A stretch of DNA of 64,000 nt. Source: Porites lobata (taxonomy: Eukaryota > Cnidaria > Anthozoa > Scleractinia > Poritidae). The DNA lies in contig CALNXK010000038.1 in assembly GCA_942486035.1 (NCBI GenBank), positions 2,238,001 to 2,302,000 on the forward strand. Reading direction: 5' to 3'. The position numbers and the translations under genes were made by a program. The notes below the pieces were generated by a model that worked only from the letters and a program-made list of their open reading frames with translations, did no database searches and was not told where the DNA came from. Below, piece after piece: positions 1-10,154 of this stretch. How positions within the stretch are numbered: position 1 is the first letter of the stretch; each line of letters starts with the position of its first letter.

Positions 1-1035
1 TTGTCCACTGAAAAAGCATATACTTCCTTCCCACGTTGGAGTAAGTTCTATTTGCAAAAACGCTTCTACTCTACGGCTTAAATCCAAGACCATCGCTCTA
101 CAATATCTCGGCCAAAATCATCTAAATTGTACGAAAGCCCCAGGAACATCAATGTTAATGCTTAATCGGAGTTTGTTTTTGAAAATAGGTCTTTGTCTTT
201 ATAGAAAATAGGAGTTTGTTTTTTGAAAATAGGAGTATGTATTTATCGTTAAATCAATCGGAGTTTGTTTTTTGAAAACCGGAGTTTGTTTTTAACTTTT
301 GCCCCAGTCTCTGCTCATCTTAAGTACCAAGAAAGTTCAACCAAGATGGCTGACAGCCAGGTCAGAAGACTCGTGCAAAGAGAGAGAGAGTTAAGTGCTT
401 GTCAAGATTAATCATTAAATGCTTAACAAGCACGTATACGAAGTTTTAAAGACTTAAATAGATCTTCCAGACCTTCAGATAAGGGGGAGGGGGGCGGCCT
501 CTCGGTCTCAGGCCTCAGTTCGGTCTAAAAATAAGGGGGGGCAGGTCCCCCGGGCCCCTCCCCTGGATCCGGCACTGATTTTGTTCCAATTCAAGAGCAG
601 AAGCACAGAGCAGAATCTGGGGCCAATACTCGGATTTTCATAAAAGAAAGTTCCGATTTGCAAAAAATCAAACCCCGATTTTCAAAAAAACAAACTCCCA
701 TTTTTAAAAAAACAAACTCCGATTTTCAAAACAACAAACTCCGATTTTCAAAACAACAAACTCCGATTTTCAAAAAATCAAACTCCAATTTTCAAAAAAA
801 ACAAACTCCAATTTTCAAAACAACAAACCCCGATTTTCAAAAACACAAACTCCGATTTTCAAAGAAACAGACTCCGATTTTCAAAAACAAACTCGTTTCC
901 AAAAAAACAAACTCCGATTTTCAAAAAAACTAGCTCCGATTTTCAAAACAACAAACTCAGATTTTCAAAAAACAAACTCCGATTGTCAAAAAATAAACTC
1001 CGATTTTCAAAAACCAAACTCCGATTTTCGATAAA
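1..1035. repeat. Host repeat copy 1, left part, with inverted minisatellite arms
   Basis: This stretch holds no gene. It matches about 55934-56801 nearly base for base, so it is a dispersed or segmentally duplicated host repeat. It contains two minisatellite arms built on an 18-20 bp unit around AAACTCCGATTTTCAAAA: about 170-295 in one orientation and about 640-1030 in the opposite one. Open frames through the array, such as 658-933, are simple translations of the repeat and not genes. The repeat stops at 1035, where the outer Polinton begins, and resumes at 35734. Confidence 0.85.
1030..1035. repeat. 6-bp target-site duplication of outer Polinton (partner 35728-35733)
   Basis: GATAAA stands immediately before AGTAGTATAC on the left and immediately after the mirror-image end on the right. 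The uninterrupted host repeat copy carries a single GATAAA at 56796-56801 in the same context. Confidence 0.95.
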
Positions 1036-1363
1036 AGTAGTATACTATGTTGAAACTTAACCCCCTTTGGTGCCTTCCCTTGCCTTCCGTATGCCTTCCC
1101 TTAATTGATATGCATAAGCCTATGACGTCACCTCGGAAAGAAGTGTCTTCCTGCATACTAATTTGGATTAGGTTTACTAATGAGCGTCACTCTACTACAA
1201 TAGGAACAATAGGCTTGCCTAGACTTGCCCGGGCTCTTTTAACCCTGATTGGATAGTAAACAATCTATTATGTGTTCAACATAAAAGCGCGCTCTCCGCT
1301 CAGCATTTTATTCTTGCAATCGCTTTGTTAAGGAGAACATTTGTCCGAGTTCGCTCGTTTTGA
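1036..1363. repeat. Outer Polinton left TIR
   Basis: The inverted partner is 35400-35727. I count about three mismatches over 328 bp. The TIR contains a palindromic CRE/ATF site TGACGTCA (1123-1130), a CCAAT-type box, and a TATA-like CATAAAAG (1280-1287), so it probably acts as an inward-facing promoter for the first gene, whose ATG is at 1392. Small ORFs inside the TIR (1047-1256 and its mirror) are not supported as genes. Confidence 0.93.
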
Positions 1364-1391
1364 GAAAACCTTTATTTACTTTTTGAACATC

Positions 1392-1995
1392 ATGGCTTTC
1401 ATTACCAACGTTCGCGAATTTCAAGCTCTCTTGGATGGTTGTTCCTCGACCCACGATTGGGAATTATTGCTGGAATCTATTTTGATACGCGATGAGTGGA
1501 TCCCAATGGCGTATGCTCGGCTGTCGGAACTCACAGCCCAAGAGCTACCGGTAAGTATTCTATTTCGTCTCTGAGTTCTTTCCTGATGACGGTTTACGTT
1601 TAATCTGTACGTTACCGAAGCGAGTTTATATTAATCTTCTACTCCACAGATTGAAATCAATCAGGACACGGGTAGTGATGAAGTCAACGATCTACTGAGC
1701 GATTCGGTACGTTTTCCAATATGTTATGTCACGAAGTGTAAAAAGTTCACGCATCATTTATGTTCGTTATGTTAATGGACTCGATTTGGGTTAGATTTGC
1801 ATTTGATCTATTAAACTAAATCGCGTATCTTTTGTTATCCTCGTTTAAGAAACAAAAGGACTCCAAACTCGATTTGCTTCAACTTTTTGTAGACAGTTGT
1901 CGTATAATACTCATCGAATATGTTTCCTTGCTGTACAGTTTACGAATGCTGACCTTCGAGAAATCGAGGAGATGGAACGTATGGCGCTAGATAAG
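1392..1995 (+). pseudogene. 5' exons of the outer Polinton's leftmost gene, probably the polB 5' end
   Basis: Three short exons can be read in one frame: 1392-1550 (53 codons from an ATG just inside the TIR), 1650-1706 (19 codons) and 1939-1995 (19 codons). Each is followed by a GTAAG, GTACG or GTAAC donor and each downstream exon is preceded by a CAG. All junctions are phase 0. The product is acidic and leucine-rich with no domain I recognise. After the third donor only about 30 bases remain before coding sequence from the middle of a PolB begins at 2031, so the rest of the gene and its next acceptor appear deleted. The link to polB rests on position only. Confidence 0.55.
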
Positions 1996-2030
1996 GTAAC
2001 TTCATTTCCTTTTTAATACGCAAGAAACCT

Positions 2031-3468
2031 ATGGCTGAGATCAGAGAAGAAACGAGAGCCAACACGGAGTATATCCGCAGCAAAGGGTACAACGTGGTGG
2101 AAATGTATGAATGTCAGTGGACAGAAATGAAGAGAACCAACCGAGAACTACGGCGTTTTATTGCCACCGAAGTGAGAAGAACCCTCGACAAAGTCAAGAT
2201 CATGAGCCCGGAGCGAATATTGAGCGAGGTGCGAAATGAGCGTTTGTTTGGGTGCGTGGAAGTAGATATTCGTGTGCCTGAGCATTTGAAAGAGAAATTC
2301 AGTGAAATGTGCCCGATCTTCAAGAACACAGAAATCAGCCGCGATGATATTGGAGACTTCATGAAAGCGTACGCAGAAGAGCATAACATCATGGCTCAGC
2401 TTCGGCGAAGCTTGATCGGGAGCATGAAAGGAGAAAAAATCTTGTTGGCCACACCCCTCCTCAAATGGTACTTAGAACACGGCCTGGAAGTCACCAAAGT
2501 CTACCAAGTGGTTGAATTCACCCCTGAGCCCTGCTTCAAACCCTTTGGAGATGCGGTGTCAGACGCGAGGAGAGCCGGAGATGCGGACCCCAGTAAAGCC
2601 ATCATTGCAGATACCATGAAACTGGTAAGTTTTTGTTTCATTTTTTCGTTCATAAAGGGGTGGGAACAATATACATTTTCACGAATAGAAAAAACTTATA
2701 TCTTTGTTTATCTCTCAGGTGGGTAATTCAGGCTATGGTAAGACGATCACTAACCAACTGAAACACAGAAACGTGGAGTATTGCAGTGACGCAGAGGCCA
2801 GCCGAAAAGTCAACGCCCCACTGTTCCGGAAACTGGAAAATATCACAGAAGATACTTATGAAGTAGAGTCTTGTAAGAAAACTATTAAGTTAAACTTACC
2901 TATTCAAGTCGGGTTTTTTGTGTATCAGTATGCTAAGTTACGCATGCTGCAGTTTTATTATGATTTCTTAGACAAGTATCTCGATCGCAGCGGTTTTCAA
3001 ATGTGTGAAATGGATACGGATTCAGCGTATATCGCTATTGCTGGGGAGAGTGTGGAAAGTTTAGTCAAACCAGAATTGAAAGCAGAGTTCGAAGCTGATA
3101 AATGCAACTGGTTTCCCCGTACGGATACACCCGAGCATAAAGCCTATGATAAGCGAACCCCGGGTCTTTTTAAGGTTGAGTGGGAGGGACAAGGAATTAT
3201 CGGGTTGTGTTCAAAAACCTACTACTGTTTTGGGGTCAAAGATAAGTTTAGTTGTAAGGATGTCAACAAGAAATGCAATGACATTAACAAAGATAAATAC
3301 CTTAATGTCTTACTTACAAAACAGAATAGTGCTGGGGTGAATCGAGGGTTCAGAGTTGTAAATAATACTATGTACACTTATGAGCAAGTTAGGGATGCCT
3401 TTTCGTATTTTTACCCGAAACGTAAAGTTTTGGCTGATGGAGTTAGCACCACTCCACTCGAAATTTAA
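2031..3468 (+). pseudogene. polB: Family B DNA polymerase, C-terminal remnant (outer Polinton)
   Basis: Two exons, 2031-2624 and 2719-3468, are joined by an intron with GTAAGT donor and CTCTCAG acceptor in phase 0. The first reads through a VVEMYECQW segment typical of Polinton polymerases. The second opens with the motif B end (GNSGYGK) and contains motif C as EMDTDSAYI, where the paired aspartates bind metal. The exonuclease domain and polymerase motif A (SLYP) are absent, so the N-terminal two thirds were lost, apparently by a deletion joining the 1995 donor region to 2031. It cannot make an active enzyme. It belongs to a different polymerase lineage from the inner element's PolB, which has a different motif C context and no intron. 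A polyadenylation signal AATAAA lies at 3642-3647. Confidence 0.88.
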
Positions 3469-3641
3469 GTTTTCAAGTTTGTAAAAAATGGATTTTGTAA
3501 ATAATTTTCATTTTCTCAAGTTTGCGTATATATTACTCTCAAAATAGTTTTCCGAAATATTTGTATAAGATCGCCTCTAGTTGTAAATAGTATTTTTGCC
3601 TAGCTTTTCACGGATGTTTGTACATAGGAAATTAGTTTGTA

Positions 3642-3647
3642 AATAAA
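3642..3647 (+). terminator. Polyadenylation signal after outer polB remnant
   Basis: AATAAA lies about 175 bases past the polB stop, in the AT-rich spacer 3469-3750 that otherwise shows nothing. Confidence 0.5.
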
Positions 3648-3751
3648 TCATTGGTTGAATTTAATCGTGGCTTGTTTCCTGACTCGACGCGCACGACTTA
3701 CACGCGAGATCTCCACGCGCTGCCCAGGGAAAAAAACACAGGGCTAAAAAG

Positions 3752-4063
3752 ATGCCCTTTCTGCCCTTTCTGCCCGATCTGCCCTTGAAAATCAACGATA
3801 AATTTCGTGTCACAAATAGTTTTACTCAGTTGGTATTTAACATTCGTCCTGTCAGCATGAAGAAACTAAAATGTAAACATTGCCCCATACCGGGATGTCG
3901 TTCTAAATTCTTAGTTCGATTAGCAAATCATTTAACTCAAGTCCACGAGTTATCGGAAATCGAACGAAAATATTGGCTTCAATTTGCAAAATTACAAAAT
4001 ACCAATGCGATTCGTGTGTATGACAAGGAGGGTGAACCCAAAACAATTTTTTTTTTTCTATAA
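3752..4063 (+). CDS. Small C2H2 zinc-finger protein of outer Polinton
   Basis: The 103-residue frame contains one C2H2 finger: CPIPGC, then a 12-residue spacer and HLTQVH, followed by a conserved-looking ERKYWLQFAKLQ segment. An internal Met at 3857 directly before the lysine- and cysteine-rich part is an alternative start, since the 35 residues before it are low-complexity Pro/Leu/Phe. Small C2H2 proteins are common Polinton accessory genes, presumably DNA- or chromatin-binding; the role here is inferred. It ends 38 bases before the ATPase ATG, on the same strand. Confidence 0.6.
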   Translation: MPFLPFLPDLPLKINDKFRVTNSFTQLVFNIRPVSMKKLKCKHCPIPGCRSKFLVRLANHLTQVHELSEIERKYWLQFAKLQNTNAIRVYDKEGEPKTIFFFL

Positions 4064-4100
4064 ATGAGAGTACGCACAAATCAGTTAATCAGTTGTGATC

Positions 4101-4742
4101 ATGGACCCGAGATGGAAACATCCTTTCCCCGCGCTTGTGGCCGGCCCAACATGTTGTGGGAAAAGTCAGTTTGTAAAACGTTTACTAGAAGCAGGAGAAG
4201 ACATGATTGATGGTGCCCCGGAAAATACCATCTGATGTTATAGCATGTATCAACCAGCCTACGATGAGATGCTTCAAACTATTCCGAACATTATGTTTGT
4301 TGAAGGAGTGCCTGGTGATCTGGAAACCCTAATTAATCCCTCTATGCGGAATTTAGTCGTCATTGATGACTTAATGCACGAGGTTAGCAATGATCAGCGA
4401 ATGACTAATTTGTTTACCAAGGGCTGTCACCATCGCAATCTCAGCGTGATCTTTATTCTCCAAAACATTTTTCATCGTGGAAAAGAACTGAGAGATATGA
4501 GTTTGAATTCTCATTACTTAGTAGTGTTCAAAAGCCCGCGTGATAGCAGTCAAGTCAATCATTTAGCAAGACAAATGTTTCTCGGTCATGTCAAATACAT
4601 GCAAGAAGCGTTTGAGGATGCAACAAAAAGGCCCTATGGATATCTATTTTGTGATCTTAAACCGGAAACACCTACCGACTTCCGGCTGCGTACGAATATT
4701 TTCCTCGGGGAGACTCAGTACGCTTACGTCAGAAAAGTATAA
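4101..4742 (+). pseudogene. Genome-packaging ATPase (FtsK/HerA type), one nonsense codon
   Basis: The ATG at 4101 opens a frame with a Walker A loop (AGPTCCGKS), interrupted by an in-frame TGA at 4233-4235, and continuing with Walker B (LVVIDDLMHE), the KGCHHRNLSVIFILQN sensor segment and the PYGYLFCDL end typical of Polinton ATPases. This family pumps viral DNA into capsids. The single stop separates the P-loop from the rest, so no active protein is expected. The last codon and stop (GTA TAA) lie inside a TATA box for the next gene. Confidence 0.93.
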
Positions 4743-4745
4743 AAA
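4738..4745 (+). promoter_or_regulatory. TATA box overlapping the ATPase stop codon
   Basis: TATAAAAA at 4738-4745 contains the TAA stop of the ATPase and stands 33 nt before the next ATG (4778), the same design seen repeatedly in the inner element. Confidence 0.65.
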
Positions 4746-4777
4746 GCGTGAACCGCATCAAATTTCTTCAGTTGAGG

Positions 4778-5104
4778 ATGGCACAGCGACTTAGAAAGAA
4801 CCACGATTTTCTGAAACTGCTTGTCAAGTGTACACCAGCTCAGCGTAAAGCCATTTTGAAGGTGGCAGATGACGCTTTAGTAAGAACCATTTGTGAGTGT
4901 GTTTTAAACGTGCTTAAAGGAACAGTGCCTGTCAGTAAGCCAGCCAAGAAAAAACTTTTACCTCACAAGAAATCTTTGATCGCCTTAGCCGAAAAAAGTA
5001 CACCACTCGATAAGAAAAAGAAATTGTTGGTACAACACGGAGGAAATTTTTTAAGTGTTTTGCTACCTCCCGTTCTCCGTGTGTTAAGTTCGATTCTTAC
5101 CTAA
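4778..5104 (+). CDS. Small basic 'KGTVP' Polinton protein with C-terminal GG-hydrophobic tail
   Basis: The 108-residue protein starts at the first ATG after the TATA box. It has an alpha-helical, lysine-rich body with the signature LNVLKGTVPVS around residue 50, then KKLLVQHGG followed by a hydrophobic tail. The inner element has a homologue at 23275-23595 with the same signature (NTLRGTVPRS) and the same place after the ATPase. The Q-x-G-G before the tail is a candidate protease site. This family recurs in Polintons, but I know no proven function; a virion component is likely. The gene is intact and separated from the next ATG by one base. Confidence 0.75.
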   Translation: MAQRLRKNHDFLKLLVKCTPAQRKAILKVADDALVRTICECVLNVLKGTVPVSKPAKKKLLPHKKSLIALAEKSTPLDKKKKLLVQHGGNFLSVLLPPVLRVLSSILT

Positions 5105-5105
5105 A

Positions 5106-5612
5106 ATGAATCACACAAAGCGTATGGTTCTCGTGCCCGAGAACACCTTGGAAAGATTACAGCAGCGCCAGCAGATTTTAACCCCACCCGTCACACAAAC
5201 TCTGAGAAACTTGGATAGTGAAATGACCGATATTTTATCCAGTAAAGAACTTGATGATGAACAAAAAGCTAGGCTTTACAATCAAGTGTTGCAGCGGTAC
5301 TTGACTTATTACGATCAGCGAAAAGGTCAACCTCTTCATGTGAAAATATCAACTCCCAAAGCAGTAGAAACACCTAAACCAGAAGAAAATGAACAACCTT
5401 CGGAAGAACCTGTCCCGGAAAAATTCACTTCATCAGCCGTAGAGGCAGAGGTCATGAGAAGTGTACCCAAAATTTACAAAGCCGGGGCTAGACAATTGTT
5501 GGATAAAATTAAGGAGCATCAAGATGTATTGCATTGGAATGATAAAGGAGAGCTTTTGTATGAAACCAAACCCATTCCAGGTTCTCATCTGGTGGACCTA
5601 GTCAATCAGTGA
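5106..5612 (+). pseudogene. Polinton structural-type gene, segment 1 of 3 (interrupted)
   Basis: The native coding segment is 5106-5603 (166 codons): a mostly helical N-terminal part, a Pro/Glu linker, then a C-terminal region ending in GSHLVDLV. The stop at 5610-5612 belongs to an inserted element beginning at 5604. The gene resumes at 7840-7941 and, after the inner Polinton, at 30283-30453; the pieces are in one frame once the insertions and their duplicated 6-bp targets are discounted. It follows the KGTVP gene directly, and the inner element has a differently diverged gene in the same place (23617-24294). Its function is unknown; gene order suggests a virion or core protein. Confidence 0.85.
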
Positions 5613-7833
5613 AAGATTCCGGCAATTCTACTTTTTTACAAAAAGGTCAACTCTGCTAGTTAAAAACAGCAGAAAAACTAAGTTTCTGCATTCATTTTCC
5701 GTGGAACAAAATGCAAAATTGTTACCTTTTTTGTCTATGCTAGTCGTTTAAGTTAAAAGTTATGAAAAGGTACCTTTTTTTGAAAAAGAAGTCAGGTATT
5801 TTCAGCTTTCGAGTGAATGATATTTTGACGTCAATATTGTCCGCTCTTCATCCATTTCTCACTTTACCATACGATGTTTTAAAGCGCAAAAGAGGTACCT
5901 TTTTCTCGGTTTCAAGCGATCTCATGAAAGGCACAAAAAGGTACCTTTTTTGCAGTTGGAAGCGATGTTCTCAAAAGCGCGAAAAAGGTACCCTTTTTGG
6001 CAGTTGGAAGTGATGTTCTCAAAAACGGTACCTTTCATAGTGTTTTCAAGCCACGGGAAGCCATTTAGAATCCTACTGATTGACAGATGTCAACAGTTTG
6101 GTGTCATTTTTATGAATTTTTGTCTGAATTTACTAATCCACTAGTCAAGAGATAAATATTCCCTGTTTATTGGCCAAGTTTGAAACCGGTTGCTGAGCTT
6201 GACACTGTAACATGTACAGTGTCAGGTCGTAGTTTTAAAATCTATCCCCCTTGCTTGATTTTGGCATGGGTGTGAGCCTTCTTGCTCAGTGTCGGAGTAG
6301 AGCTGGAAGCATTGTCACTGGTTCAGTGGTTATCAATGAATGACAGGTGTCAGTTATAAGTAACCTGAAGAGAAGCCGGGCCAGTCTCTTGTGTATTTAA
6401 AATGCTTTTTTGTTTCCTCGCTAAAATGCTGTACCTTAATGCTCTATTTTCTCGAATAACATGCTCACCCTAAGAAAGTTCACTAAAATGCGCGATGATG
6501 CGATGATTATACGTGTTAAAATAACAAGAATGTATGTTAATGGATTTAATACACCAAAAGACAATTGTCTACACAGTGGCACTTGAATTTTTTTTATTTT
6601 GACTCCTGAGAGTTTATTTTCTATTTGAAAATTTCTAATTTTCATTTTCTGTGAAAAAAAAAATTCCGGGAAGTTCCACCAAAGTTCTCGAAAAAAAGGC
6701 TGGCTTACTGTACAAAAGTCTAAGAAGAGGAAAGTTGTTCAGGCTTACTCTTAGTATTTAGTTAGGGGGTGTCAGAGGTACATGTACGGTGGCATTTTTA
6801 CTGTTAATGGCTTTATTTCAGCCTGTAGCTCAAAAAGCACCTGAAGTTAAATCATTTATATAATTTATATCATAGCAAAGAAAAATAACCCCAAGACTGA
6901 AGTCTCTAATTTAATAACCTTTCTGGGGTGAAAAACATCACCCAGGAAACAAGACAGTTATATTAAAATGACCCGCTCGGAACTCGCTTAGTTTAGACTT
7001 AATGGAAAATGAATACCTTTGCTTTACATGTAGGACTTCTTTCCGGTTAAAGTGTTTGCTCACGCTTAAAATTGCGCTTGCTGAGCTTCTAAAGTACCAG
7101 AAGTTGTTACTAACATTTTCGGGAGCCATTTTATCCATTTGGCTGGTGACTAGTATTTTCGGATTTCTTCTAGTTTCTCGCTTTTGATCGTGGCTTAAAG
7201 AAGCGAGCAAAAATTTCTTGCTCCGCTAATTCCCCTTGTAGATCATTTCAATTTTAACAGGATCACCTAGAATCCCCTAAAAAAAGTCTGTGCATCATTC
7301 ATTGAAGCTCAAGGGGTGCCAACGGATGACATATGTCAATCAGTAGCATTTTGAATGGCTTCCCAAAAGTTTGAAAACACTATTTTATATTTTTAAAAAG
7401 GTACGTTTTTCGCACTTTTAACAACATCACTTCCAACTGCAAAAAAGGTACCTTTTTCGCGCTTTTGAGAGCATCGCTTCCAACTGCAAAAAAGGTACCT
7501 TTTTGTGGCTTTCATGAGATCGCTTGAAAGCGACAAAAAGGTACCTTTTTCGCGCTTTAAATCATCGTTTGGTAAAGTGAGAAATGGATGAAAAGTGGAC
7601 AATATTGACGTTAAAATATTTTCACCCGAAAGCTTAAAATACCCGCCTTTTTTTTCTTAAAAGGTACCTTTTTTTAACTTTTCACCTGATCGACTAGCAT
7701 TAACAAAAAAGGTTTCAATTTTGCATGTTGTTCTATGAAAAAGAAATGCAGAAAGTTAATTTTTCTGCTCTTTTCAAGTAGCAGAGTTGATCTTTTTCTA
7801 AAAAAGCAGAATTGCCGGAACCTTTCACTGATT
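5604..7833. mobile_element. 2.2-kb non-autonomous element with about 0.5-kb inverted termini
   Basis: The left arm, about 5604-6095, is an inverted copy of about 7318-7833, starting AATCAGTGAAAG on both sides. It is flanked by the direct repeat CTAGTC (5598-5603 and 7834-7839), which matches a single CTAGTC expected in the interrupted gene. Arms carry spaced palindromes AAAAAGGTACCTTTTT (GGTACC at 5769, 5894, 5940, 5987 and 6027 on the left; 7447, 7494, 7540 and 7663 on the right). The centre (6096-7317) has no credible gene. ORFs such as 5762-6013 and 7393-7602 are mirror-image readings of the arms. The superfamily is unassigned. Confidence 0.85.
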
Positions 7834-7839
7834 CTAGTC

Positions 7840-7941
7840 AACGACACATGGCGCCACCGCAAAGGATTTGAACCAGTAGGATGGTCGGTGTTTGCGAGGG
7901 GTCTGGCCCGAATGAATGTCCCGGAAAATCTAGTGCGTAAT
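7840..7941 (+). pseudogene. Interrupted Polinton gene, segment 2 of 3
   Basis: Thirty-four codons in frame with the piece ending at 5603, including KGFEPVGWSVFARGL. It is bounded on the left by the palindromic element and on the right by the inner Polinton, which begins at 7942 after the target sequence CGTAAT. Confidence 0.85.
7936..7941. repeat. 6-bp target-site duplication of inner Polinton (partner 30277-30282)
   Basis: CGTAAT precedes the left terminus AGTAGTATAC and follows the mirror-image right terminus exactly. Confidence 0.96.
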
Positions 7942-8138
7942 AGTAGTATACATGGCTACCCTAGGTCCTAACCAATCAGAGCGCAGCAAATTTCGTCTCG
8001 ACCAATAAGAATCGCGCATTTAGGTCAGGTGACTTTTTGACGTCACAACCCCATTGTTTTAACCCACGTGACCCCCTAGGAATAAAGAACACACGCACAC
8101 AAATAGTTGAATCTGCATGCTTAGCATAGTTTTAATGA
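7942..8138. repeat. Inner Polinton left TIR
   Basis: The inverted partner is 30080-30276. It begins AGTAGTATAC, the same ten bases as the outer element, but the rest differs. It contains two inverted CCAAT boxes, a TGACGTCA palindrome (8038-8045), and an E-box CACGTG. Confidence 0.95.
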
Positions 8139-8288
8139 GAAGAGCCTAGTAGTTGAACGCATGCGCAATGGGGTCCAAGCGTTTACCCTGCGCAGTCACG
8201 TGAATGAGATCGTAGGCACATGCGCAGACCGCCAAACGACTCCCCAGGTCCCCCGCATGCCAGTGAGCCTATTTCCGCGTAGACCTAC

Positions 8289-8300
8289 TGCGCATGCGCA
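8289..8300. promoter_or_regulatory. NRF-1-type palindrome
   Basis: TGCGCATGCGCA matches the consensus of the animal transcription factor NRF-1. Related half sites lie around 8158, 8192 and 8220. Confidence 0.4.
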
Positions 8301-8414
8301 AGTCACAAAAAGTGGTCCCAGACCCCTCGCATCCCCAAAGTCAAGAAAAACACACAAGATTTTAGATCCACACATGATTTTTAATGGACGAGTCACGAGT
8401 GAGCCTAGTTACAT

Positions 8415-8450
8415 GCGGGACGTGTGTGACGCCCGAGTGACGTCATGCCC
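8415..8450 (+). repeat. Subterminal repeat copy 1 (others 8737-8770 and, inverted, 30022-30056)
   Basis: The core GGGACGTGTGTGACGCCC, followed by a weakly conserved ACGTCACGCCC, occurs twice near the left end and once inverted between the polB stop and the right TIR. Placement at both ends suggests recognition by a transposition or replication protein. Confidence 0.7.
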
Positions 8451-9598
8451 ATTTTTTTTGCATTAATAGATAGAATGAACATAAGCTATTTGCTTCTTAG
8501 AGGAAGAAGTCATGAGCGTTGGATGAGGCCATTTGATATAATGGTTGTAACCTGTGTATGACCATGGTTTGATGAAAGGCAATTTGATCGTGGCCAAAGT
8601 GACTGAAACAAATTAAATGGAGGGGTGGTTAGATCCAAGAAGCAAACTGGATGAGATACAGTCGACCATTGGCACGCACAAGACGGTGGTTTATGGTCCA
8701 ATGATTGACTGAAAAAAAACAGACCTTCATTACAAACGGGACGTGTGTGACGCCCTAGTGGTGTCACGCCCTTGAAATGTTTTTTTACTATAATATTCTA
8801 TTAAAATCCAGTCTTGATTATAATCAAAATGGTCTAGGATCCAATGACATTCTAATAAAAAATCAATATCTTAGTTTGAGTATCCAGGAACCAATAACAT
8901 ACTAATGAAAGAAAAAAAATCAACGTTTGAGTTTGAACAAATGGAGTAAGCTGGACCATCCTTGATGATTGACAATACAGAGTTTATGAGGGATGGGCCA
9001 GCTTCGAAAAATCATGATATCTTGTATAATCCAATGAGAATCTAATGAAAGGAAAATGAAAAATGAACATTCAACAGGGGTGGCGCCACCATGCAGACCT
9101 CCCCCTGCCGAATGTTCAGAATTCCCATCCTGTGCTTTCTAAGATATAACATCCCCAACAGGGTTCAGAGAGGACGGACACGTGCCGTGAATAGGTCCAA
9201 CAATCATTGCACGTGAAATACAATTGTCTTCCCGGTCCGAACCTCGTGTACCTGGTGTGTTTCAGGATTATCTGGGTAGTGGCTGAAAAAGGGAAGGGAG
9301 GTAAATAGCTCGTATGACAAAACGAGACTCTGAAAACGAAAAAGAAAAAAAAACAGGTTTTCAAGGACGGGGTGGATAACCCATGCCTTGCAACATCTCA
9401 CACCAATAACAGGGCACGTGTAAATCTTGCACGCGACGAAAATTCAAAAAACAACGACAACAAAGTAATTTGAGGGGTCTTGGATACGGCGGAAGAGGGA
9501 CCCCTGGTCCAGTGTACCACTGTACGATACTACCACAAAAACACCAGGCCGCGGAAGTGCCATGAACCCTGTGGGTGCTGAGAATAGTATGCGAATCT

Positions 9599-9809
9599 AT
9601 GAAAAAAATTAATAATAATATTTTGTCTTCATGAGTAAGAAAACAAGGCGGTCTAGGAAGAAGCAACTGTTGTAGATGTGGGTATGTGTCTCTAAAATTT
9701 TGAAAAAAATCAATAATAATAAATGTCTTTCATGTCTGTTCCAAGTAAAAAAGCCACGGGGTCTCGGAACCAGCGACTGTTCTGGAGGCGGGTACGGGTC
9801 TCTAAAAAG
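9599..9809. repeat. Direct duplication of about 105 bp
   Basis: Two diverged copies share GAAAAAAATYAATAATAATA at the start and GGGTMYGTCTCTAAAA at the end (9599-9695 and 9698-9809). ORFs on either strand here look accidental. Confidence 0.6.
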
Positions 9810-10154
9810 CAGTATTATTACAGAATTGACTGAATTGTTGAACACAATGAATATGGCATCGATGTTGCAAAGGAAGGATCCACCCCCATTGGTCAATGAC
9901 CTCAATCACATCTGAAATATGTCATGAAGTTGAATTACACATTGGACCGTACTATATTGACATCTTAATTGAAGGGGTCGAACCCATCCTCCATATTGTT
10001 TTAGTGTGAAATGAAAACCTACAAAGAGGTGAAAAATGAACGAGTCAGGATTCGGAAAAAATGGGAGTGTAAAAAGTGCACACTCGGAATCCATTGCAAA
10101 TGATCACGTAACAGGCAATGTGTGCCTGTGAAAAAAAAAAAAAATGAACTGAAA

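Larger units (their letters stand above)
8139..10154. other. Left non-coding region of inner Polinton
   Basis: No gene is supported in these 2 kb. The first 300 bases are CpG-rich with several TGCGCA motifs and a perfect NRF-1-type palindrome TGCGCATGCGCA (8289-8300). Next come two copies of a subterminal repeat (8415-8450, 8737-8770), three loosely similar AT-rich blocks around CCAATRA...CTAATRAAA (about 8835, 8890 and 9030), and a direct duplication of about 105 bp (9599-9695 and 9698-9809). It could hold a replication origin, enhancer or decayed genes; these roles are speculation. Confidence 0.6.

Noticed and set aside
640..1030. CRISPR-like regular repeats and the ORF at 658-933
   Set aside because: Units abut with no unique spacers, the unit is AT-rich and degenerate, and the host is eukaryotic; it is a minisatellite and the ORF is its translation.
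1047..1256. 69-aa ORF, also mirrored at 35507-35716
   Set aside because: It lies wholly inside the TIR, reads promoter-like DNA and has no domain; its conservation only reflects TIR identity.
5762..7602. ORFs 5762-6013 and 7393-7602 (similar proteins)
   Set aside because: They are mirror readings of the GGTACC-rich inverted arms.
5604..7833. Assignment of the palindromic element to hAT transposons (CAGTG ends)
   Set aside because: An 8-bp duplication does not fit symmetrically; a 6-bp CTAGTC with AATCAGTG ends fits better. Left unassigned.
8161..9915. Small ORFs on both strands in the left non-coding region
   Set aside because: No domains, no TATA spacing, low-complexity translations, overlapping on both strands.
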